Shown here: positions 41,538 through 49,649 of the stretch, piece after piece
How positions within the stretch are numbered: position 1 is the stretch's first letter
Layout: each line of letters begins with the position of its first letter
From: Chara braunii
Taxonomy: Eukaryota > Streptophyta > Charophyceae > Charales > Characeae
Direction of reading: 5' to 3'
Assembly: GCA_003427395.1 (NCBI GenBank)
Contig: BFEA01000087.1
Coordinates: 3,192,358-3,242,006, forward strand
DNA: 49,649 nucleotides
The notes under the pieces: model-generated
What the model was told of the DNA's origin: nothing
Database searches by the model: none
What the model saw: the letters and a program-made list of their open reading frames with translations, nothing else
Program-made: the position numbers and the translations under genes

Positions 41538-42836
41538 CGGACTTGTATTTTTTTCGATTAAGCAGGGATCAACAAAATCATGTCTTGTTAATTATTGTGT
41601 GAGCCGTGGCCTATGCTTATGCACGGAGGACGGCGTCGATGGCGACGGTGCGACTGCGGTGGGTCTGGCGCGCGGAGTGGCGTGAGTGGCGACCGCAACG
41701 CAGCTTGGGTAAGCCGTAGCGAATGTTTGGCGGCCGCGCACGTGGTTGCGGTTGAAGATAAGGCTCAAGCCTTTTATTCTGGCCCCGAGCGCCGCGCCGC
41801 ACCACCCTATATGGTATTCTGCGGGCATGAGTCCCAAGATTGGGCTTAGCCCTATAGGATATGATACTTGGTTGACGCGGAGGAGGTTCGGGGATCAAGG
41901 CCAGCGGGCGTCAGCGCAGTAGCAGAGGAGCAGCGGGGAGCGAAACCTGAAGGGTTGAGGGCCCTGTGGGGCTATCCCTCTCGATTTTGGTGAGGAGCGT
42001 GGCGGCGGGGCCCAGTCCGCGGGGTTGGCAAGGTGCCAACAGCTCCACGGTTCCCCGGATTTACTTTTTATCCTATTTTATTGCATCCCGTTTTGGGACG
42101 CGAGGCGGCGGTGGGGCCGCGTGGAGTGTGTGGTATTTGCGCAAGTTTGCCTGAAGTGCGAATACAAGCAGTTCTCGTGGCTGCATCGATGTTACCCCGT
42201 TGTAGTGTTTCGGGGAACTCCGTGGCAACCACATTCATGCTTAAGCCTCCAACGAGGGGACATGGGGGAGTTGTACCCACTAGCAGACGCGATGCTCGCT
42301 ACAGCAGGGGGACGATATCGGTCGGGGATCAGCCGATAGCATCAAGACTAAGCCCCTCCGATGGGTCAGTCACTGTGCCTCCCCTCCGGTCCCTGGCAGC
42401 AGGGCAGGAGGGCTCAACCGTTGGGCGCACGAGGGGGGGGAGCACTCCGCCTGAGCGGAGTGAATATGGGGAGGCCGTGGCGGGGCCGGCAGCCGTGGGA
42501 CTTGGGTATAGGGGCAAAAGACTAATCACATCGGCCGGTAGCCGGTCACTCCGAAGTTTCCCTCAGGATGTTTGAAGCAGTCAGGGAGAGTCGGGCTGCG
42601 CTAGGCACCAGGGGAGAGATGAGCACAAAGAGAACGAGAGTGCGTGGCTGAAGTGGGAAAGGTGGATCCGGCGCGAATTCGCGCCAAGGTGCATTCGGGG
42701 CTGAGGTGGCACAGTCGCCCGCTGTAGGACAACAACGTGGTCTGGGAGGCAGAGGGCAACGAGTGACAGGCAGAGCGGAGCGACGGGGCGCAAAGGTGAG
42801 GGTGAGCGAAGCGGGCAGGAGGTCAAGCGTACTGAC

Positions 42837-42849
42837 GAGGAAAGGGGAG
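42837..42849 (+). other. Polypurine tract before giant LTR copy 2
   Basis: GAGGAAAGGGGAG sits immediately before the TGTCGGG end of the 3' LTR and is the expected plus-strand primer of the gag-only element. Confidence 0.8.
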
Positions 42850-45800
42850 TGTCGGGGATGAACTTGGACGAGCTTCTGCGCCAGGTGCATGCGCAAAAGG
42901 GGAAGGCACGACAACGGGGGATGGGACAGGCGGGCGACCGTGGCCACGAGGTGAGTACGAGGAGGCGGAGTGGGGTGCTGCAGTTATCGGGCGGGCCACT
43001 TCTTTCGAGGCGACGAGAGGAAAGGAGTGGGGAATACACACCGGACAGCACAGATAGGCAGCGGATGAAAAACAGGCAGCGTGGGAGACCGGCCATAGTG
43101 TGGCCAAGCGCCAGGGCCGGGCAGATAAGTGAGGCACGGCGGGTTCGGCTGGGCTGCGCTAAGCAGCAGAACGCAGAGAGACAGCGGGTTGCAGGGAGGA
43201 AGAAGGCGGATGAACCCGGTCGACGAAACGCGCNGGGTGCATTCGGGTCTAGTGANAGAGAGAGCGGTGGTGAGGGAAAGAAGACAGGGTGCGGCGGGCT
43301 GTGTTGGATTGTGCGGTACCTTGCCGTTGGAGNTGGCCTACNGAGGGAGANGAGTGAAGGTGTGGCAGGAGACGAGTGAAGGTGTGGCAGAAGGAATGAA
43401 CCCGGGNGCGTTTCCNCNCCNGGTTCATTTGGAAGGAACGACAATGGCAGGCGAGGGGCTGGGCGCANCATGAGGTATGGAGTTCGCTCCATAGAGGGCC
43501 GATTCGAGTAGGGGAAGGAGCGAGCTCGGGGTTTTAGCCCCGGGCGAACTCGAATCTGGTGTTAGTTTTAGTGATGAGCTACGAGATTAGGAGTTAGTGA
43601 GGAAGTGACTGGGTGGAGCCATGGCGGGGAGGAGTAGAAGTGGAGAGGAGAAGATGCCGATCTCACCCGTTTCTTGATGAAAACGGGTGAGGAAAGATAT
43701 CAGTCTGAAGTTTCAGGATAGGGCGATTTCGAATCTGTAGTTAGATTTAGTAGAAGGTTTGTAAAAAAGAAGTTAGATGAGGATGGGCTGCGCAGTGGCT
43801 ATGGCGGAGCGTCGGAGGGAAAACGTGGGAGAACCATATCTCGCTCGATCCGTAATGGAATCGAGCGGGGTAGGATACTAAAGAGGGGTTTTGTTTAGCT
43901 GCGAATCAGGTAAAGGAGTCAGAATGGTGAATAGAGGGCTGTAACGGAGTTAGTAAAGTGAGTATGTACCTAGCCACCTTTAGCGGAATGTTCATGTCGA
44001 TTTCGCTCACCCCAGAGAAGGGAGTAGCGTAAGGCCAGCCACGGGAGTACCTCTTGCTCGGTGCGTCGTTCAGAAGGGCCGGTGGGAGCAGTCCGGCTTA
44101 CCCCGCTGCTGCCGATGCCGCTGCCAACACCACTGGGGAAGGCACGATGTATCTAGCTGTATTATAGCAGAGGGTTCATGCCCCTCTTTGGAGGAGCGAG
44201 TGTCTGTGAAGGAGAGGGAGAGAGAGAAAGGAGCTTACTTCGAAGGCGGACCAGCGATGCGGGGTGGATCGGGAGAGTTCCGATGCCTCGCTGATCTTGG
44301 GAAGTTGCTATGCCCAAGTTATTGGTTTATTGTGCTATACGAAGCCCCGTGCTACTGACGAATAAGCTCGCGTGCAGCTTAGCACGCGGTGCCTTTGTTG
44401 GGGTATATGCTGCAGGTAGGGTCGTGGGAGCAACAAGATTAAGTGCCACAATCGCTACCGTCACGGCTTGTTCTACTTCATGGGCAGCGGAGGTTTACCC
44501 GTTAGCCTGCGTACTAACATAGGACTGGGGAGTATGGGATGAATCTTTCCCCGCTCTAGCGGAAGGTTCAGGCTCTGCCCATTCAGTAAGTCATCCGGTG
44601 AGGCTGCTGTCACTCCTCGTGGCCGTTGATGTTGTAACAGTTAGGCTCATTCGTAACCAAAGTGGTTGCCCCCGGTCGGTCCCCTGAGTGAGTTGGCTGA
44701 GTAGACTGGGATAGCGAGATGAACGGGGACAAAAGTAGTCACTGCGGTGGGGGTAACAGAGCCAGAAGGCAAGTGGAGGGGTAATCGTGCGTATAGCGGC
44801 CTGTGTCCCGATTGCCTTGCNTANGGGTTTTGCGGTTTGCCGAGCTCGNTGTGCGACGTGAATGAGTCGTTGATGTTGCCTTGCGTTNCATTTGCACCGN
44901 TGCCGACTTGTTGTATGATGCTGTTGGTGAATTGCTGACTGTGCACGGACTGTTGCGGGCGGCCGCTGGCAGCTGGATACTGCGGCATATCGCTGCCAAC
45001 CGCCGCTATGTAGTACTGCTGCGTCTAAGAACCTTTACAGGCTGCTGAGCGGCCGCGATCAGGCTGAGAAGAGGTGTTGAGACTTGGAGAGGTGGTCAGG
45101 CTGGACAGGTAGGGGATTAGTGCTGCGATTTGGGAGACCGNCAGGAGGGTTGAGTTCGGCGGTGTGACTTCAGCTGACCGGGCTGCTGCGGTCTTTGGCT
45201 GCCATTACGGGGCCCTCAGGCGCTGAAGGTATCAAGACCCTCTCCTGCGAGTCTGAGTGCACCCCCCTTGTATCTGAGAGGCTGAACCATTCTTTTTCTG
45301 CCTTTCTCACTCTAAGTCTAGTCTCTTGGTTCTGAGAGGAAGGCGGCAGGCGGGATTGCAACCCGTAATCCGTGCCAAGGCCTCTATGGGTGCCCCACCG
45401 ATTGCGGGAGCTCTGCGGGAGCCTAGGCGAGGTTCTGGAGGCAGGGAACTGAAAGGTAATCATTGCTTTCCCCTCTATAAACCCAGATATTAGCCCCTAT
45501 CTGTATTGCCTGTTGTGTTTTGACTGAGTATACGANATGCATCCCTACTTTGACTTTGGGTTGACCTTCAGGACACAAGTNAGACTAAGTAAAGGAATGT
45601 GTGCGGAATGGCAGTTTCAGTTTGTTGATTGTCTGAAGGCAGATTGTGAACAGAGGGGAATTGCATCAGGGGGAAGGTTGGGAGGAAGGCGGTTTTGCTT
45701 GAGCCTGAATGGGTCCTATGGGGTCAGACCAGTTCCATAAGATTGGACGGCCTGACCGCTATGTTTATTTATGAATTGCATAGAGAGTCAGACCAGTTCC

Positions 45801-48800
45801 ATAAGATTGGACGGCCTGATTGCTCTGAATTGTGAGGGTTTGACTGTGGCTGACTTTTCAGGGGTCAAACCTGTACCATAAGATCAGAGGGTTTGGTTGC
45901 CATGTTTGGTTGGGGTTTTGTTCTGTTTCTTTTGTTTTTGGTCGAGGAGGTCTGAGCAAGTCCATAAGATTGGACGGCCCAACCCCTTCCTGTTTTATTC
46001 TGAAAAAGTAATTTTCGCTGAGGGAAGGACATGTCCATAAGATTGGACGACCTTGGGGTCATGCTGCACACAGTGAGATCAGAGAGAAACGAACCTGGCA
46101 GAGGACCAGATATGTTTCATAAGATTGGACGGTCTAGCCCAAAGCCTAGCACATGTTGGAACCCAAAAGGTTAAATTTTGGCTATATTGTATATTATCCT
46201 ATTTATGAACAGGCTAGCGGCATGGGTTCCATAAGATTGGACGGTCTGGCTATAGTTTATCATGAAATGAAGAGAGTATAACAAAAGTATAATTGAAGGT
46301 AACCCTGGGCAGGCAGAGCCTTGTTCTAAGATGAACGATTCAGTCCTATGCCTTGTTGTTGAACACCAAGCTCAGAGAGGTATATATAATTTGGATATTA
46401 AACAGTTCTGGGTGACTAAGCCTTGTTTTAAGATGAACGGCCTAGTCATATGCCCAAAAGGAAGAGAGAAGTAGTTGTGCAACCTGTTCGTGTATACACA
46501 TTGGCTGAGTCAGGCAGGTTCCATAAGATTGGACAGCTTGACTTTATGCCCTATGTAAGTTGGGTATAAGGGAATAAAGCATCGAGAGATTACGAACTAT
46601 TGTTTGCAAAGTTGGCCTTGGGGATGGTGAGAGTACTTACCTTTGTGGTTTGGCCCGCATGTGACTGAGGGAGGCTACTACTTGGTGTGAGTTTTAGTTT
46701 GACAGGTAGTTGCTGTAGTTGCTCGCCACGTGCTAGAGCGATAGGAGTTAGTTCAAATTTTGCATTTTCTGAGCTAAGTTTTTTCACTTAGATCGATTTT
46801 CGCATTTTCTGGGGTCTTTTGTTATACTTGGCTTTGTATGAATTTTGGTAAGCTGCTTTCTCTACGGGAAGCGCTGCCGAAATTTGTGCAAATCCAANGA
46901 GTTAGTCAAATTTTGACTTGTCAAAGTTCAACTTGTCTAAAGTATATATACGACTTANTAAAAATCTGGAAAGTNTCTTTTTCTAAAGGGAGTGCTGCCC
47001 AAATTTTTGNTAATTCAGGGAGTTTGACGGAATTGGACTTTGGAAAGTCAAAGACTATTTCTGTTTTCGTATTCGGGTTGATATAAATTCTGAAAGGGTA
47101 CTTTTCCTACGGGAAGCGCTGCCGAAATTTTCTTAGTTTAAAGGAGATAGATTATATTTTGACGGCTGGCGATTCTGGCGATCCACCCTGAATAGGGGGA
47201 AGATTCTGCCACTAGTCTGCCTTTGCTTTGGACACTGACTTAGAGGTAGGCTTGGACTTAGTTGGCAGGTAGCTTTGAGTGAGAATGTGCTATGGAGGTT
47301 TATCCCCCATATGTTGATGATTTAGCTTGGGCATTGACCCNTCTTATGGTACAGGCATTTNTTGGACATTCAATTCAGGACTTGGACTAGTTTCAGCTTG
47401 ATCCCACGAGGATCATCTTCTGTTATCACTGATAACGGGCCGGTTGCCGGTTCGTCGGTTTACGATTCAACTTCAATTCACTCCTGCCACTCAACCTAAA
47501 GGCTTNAGCCTTGAGATTTGAATTGTTTTGTTGTGTTTTTACCCGGACTTTATTGAATGGCCATCCAACAAAAGTACTGAGTATTTATTTAAGAGTTGCA
47601 CGAGTGAGGTTTGTATGGCTGAAGCGAGGGGTGTGAGTGCGAGGAATGGTTGAAGTTGACCCCGTGTAGTGCGTGGACTTCTGGTTGAATCTTTGATGTG
47701 ATTGCAGGTATGGTTGTGGTTCNGACTCTNGATGTGATTGCTTGCGATTTCATACGTATATGGCTGAGAGGAGCCTCACTGTGACTGTGAGAAGTGATCG
47801 TCCTATATAATTAAGCCTTATGTATATATTTCTATGTGCCTTGGGTATGCGCGCGGGTTACTGTGGTCGTGCACAAGGGGTTAGCCAGATTATGGCTAAG
47901 AGAAAAGGGAGACCCTCTGTTGTCCTTTGCTTTTTGGTATTTTTATAGTTGGACGTTGTAGTCCGTGGCAACCGTCAAAGTCAAACCCCTTGACTTTCGC
48001 CCAGGCCCGGAGTGGGACTCATCTCCAGGGCAGTAAAAGGCGACTGCCACCACAGGTATGGACCTGTGTACCACCCACTGTGCACAGAGTGCAGAAGAGG
48101 GTGTGTGGTCTTCAACCTCGCATGGCGGTTGTCCAGCATCGAGAGGTTAACCCTCAAGGTGCGTGTCAGCCGACACTTAAGTGCCGAATGCGACCCTCGA
48201 GATTAACGAGGACCGCATGAGTATGGGTACTACATAGTACGCCATCACTACGACCGTTTNCGTACGCTTGCATTGTGAGTCGACATGAGTTAGCCCTGCG
48301 TCCGCGCGATTTTATACCGAGTCTCGCGCGCGACGCCTATTCGATTTTCGCACCGGAAAGTTATGGGATGGCTACCGAGGGGCTAGGAGCGTTGTCGCGT
48401 TGTTTGTGTTGTGTCGTTTCGTGTGCGTGTGTGTGAGTTTTATTTTTTTNTGTTCGTAAAGTGGTGTGCGCGTGGTGTGTGGGATGCGTCNTTGTCGACC
48501 GACGACGGGCCGCGCTTGGGACCTCGGCCCCCCAAGATGTCGGTTCGCGTGCAGGTCCGATAGGCGTATTATCGCGCGTACCCCCTATGCTACAACGAAC
48601 GAGAAACGTTCTCGACTGGTCCACATCTGCGATTGCAACCGAGTAACTTTCGTAGTGTGGACTGGTAGCTTGGCGGGGATACGCCCACCGAAGGGAGGTG
48701 ACAGCTCCCGTAAGGTGAAGGTAAATTGTGCCTCGCGTAGGCCCTATCCTGTCGTAGGGGCTCGCGAGAGGTATGGCTGGCGCACTTGGCCAGAGCGGCC

Positions 48801-48909
48801 TAAGGAAACTCCATTTGCGCGTTCGTGACGAGGTTGGTCCAACTCCTGCGTGACGGGGTCGAGAGGGTCCCGCGTTGCCGCGTGCGGTGCTAGGCCGATG
48901 CGCCCGACA
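42850..48909 (+). mobile_element. Giant LTR copy 2 (6060 bp), 3' LTR of the gag-only element
   Basis: Begins TGTCGGG, ends CCCGACA, and follows a polypurine tract. Compared with copy 1, the first 280 bp differ at many positions (about 5%) and 46135-46655 at about a dozen, with one 1-bp deletion; the rest reads as identical, including nearly all N positions. It contains the same hairpin units, TATA-like box (45475) and hairpin array. Confidence 0.85.
45722..46550 (+). repeat. Hairpin array, copy 2
   Basis: The same ten repeats as at 30986-31815. Differences fall mainly in repeats 6-10: repeat 6 loses one pair (TCTAG for TCTGG), repeat 8 loses the outer TGCCCAG arm, and repeats 7 and 9 keep their main arms despite nearby substitutions. 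Confidence 0.75.
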
Positions 48910-49496
48910 ACGCAGCGACCGGGCCTTCCCTTGAACGACCCCCCTAAGGCTGCGGCGCATATACGGGAGTGTCCGCGGCTGATAGCTAAGCGGGGTACTG
49001 GTGGTTAAAAAAAAAAAAAAAAAATGAGATTTCAATTTCGTTCAAAATATATATATACAGGGTTACCTGACCGAACGTTCGGGGGGCCCCGGGCTGGGCC
49101 TAAAAATAAGTGTTGTTTTCTGAATTTGTTCTTATGAGTTCTCTATGATGTAACCTACACGCCTATAAATTTTGAAGCCATTCTGCTAAGCCAAAAAAAC
49201 ATTAAAAGTCGTCAAAGGTGGGGGTGTCAAAACGTGCTCGCTCACTCACCATTTTGTTTTTTTTCACTTTTAACTTTTTGTCTACATTGCGATTCGTAAT
49301 CACCCCCGTACGAGTACAAGTTGTACTCATTTTTTATACGCTACTTGTACTCAAGGGCCGTACGAGTTTTTTTTTTTTTTTTACTGTTTTTATTTTTTTT
49401 TCTGCAATTATAATAAGAATCTGTAGATGGTGCTTAGGCAAATGTTGCGTGCCTTGGGATTTTACATCACATATATTTTTTGCGGATTTTCTTGAT

Positions 49497-49542
<46 letters not shown>

Positions 49543-49553
49543 GGTTTTTTTTT

Positions 49554-49593
<40 letters not shown>

Positions 49594-49649
49594 GTCTTAC
49601 TTTGAGTGTTCTTTTTTCTTTTTTTTTTTGGAAGGAAATTTATTAATTT
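48910..49649. other. Sequence after LTR copy 2, to window end
   Basis: Identical to 34175-34914, including the A-run and long T-runs. The window stops on the base that corresponds to the last base before the N at 34915. No gene is seen. Confidence 0.6.

Larger units (their letters stand above)
38409..42836 (+). other. Internal non-coding region of the giant element, rich in hairpins
   Basis: About 4.4 kb with no supported coding frame; protease, RT, RNase H and integrase are absent. Several perfect inverted repeats are listed separately. The region ends in a polypurine tract. Such a long non-coding body is typical of large non-autonomous LTR elements. Confidence 0.6.

Noticed and set aside
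28114-48909. One intact element with copy 1 as the 5' LTR and copy 2 as the 3' LTR
   Set aside because: Copy 1 is preceded by a polypurine tract and followed by flank without a PBS; the true 5' LTR is the separate 236-bp remnant at 34916-35151.

Overview
The window looks like one fragmented scaffold from a large, repeat-rich eukaryotic genome, most likely a green plant or streptophyte alga; I cannot name the species. Evidence: Ty3/gypsy and LINE polymerases, a tRNA-Asp-type primer-binding site familiar from plant Tat/Athila-like elements, poly(A) tails, long (ACA)n and (GAT)n microsatellites, and no host gene I can recognise. Every protein with a recognisable domain belongs to a transposable element, and almost all are broken.

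Layout. 1-12604, minus strand: Ty3/gypsy element A (3' LTR cut by the window start; four accessory ORFs; integrase with a PHD-like finger; RNase H; RT; protease; Gag; PBS; a 5' LTR of about 2.95 kb). It sits inside a LINE (12605-14166, minus). 14434-14526 is a tRNA-like/SINE head. 15004-25703, plus strand: three copies of an unrecognised family, here called X (conserved 5' block, hypervariable microsatellite-coded middle, conserved C-terminal tail), interleaved with two 5'-truncated LINE 3' ends, tandem duplications and a 940-N gap. 25713-28100, plus: gypsy pol fragment B (RT-RNase H-integrase) with one internal stop, running directly into a polypurine tract and a giant LTR.

28114-34174 and 42850-48909 are two copies of that LTR, about 6.06 kb each, with termini TGTCGGG...CCCGACA. 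Between them, after an N join, are the last 236 bp of a 5' LTR, a tRNA-Asp-type PBS, an upstream ORF of unknown function, a gag gene ending in an RG-rich tail, about 4.4 kb of non-coding DNA, and a polypurine tract. There is no pol. This is a giant gag-only (non-autonomous) LTR retrotransposon whose enzymes may have come from relatives of the pol at 25.7-28.1 kb.

The most unusual signal is structural. The giant LTR and the internal non-coding region are full of short inverted repeats. The best case is 30986-31815: ten hairpin-like repeats share a TAAGAT loop, while most have different outer stems that are still complementary (GGTCAG/CTGACC, CAAACC/GGTTTG, CCAGA/TCTGG, CTGGGCA/TGCCCAG and others). 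That covariation points to a conserved RNA or DNA fold. A TATA-like box just upstream would place the array in the transcribed leader.

Caution: contig joins marked by single Ns coincide with repeat boundaries, and parts of the two LTR copies are identical down to the N positions. Part of the apparent duplication is probably an assembly artefact.
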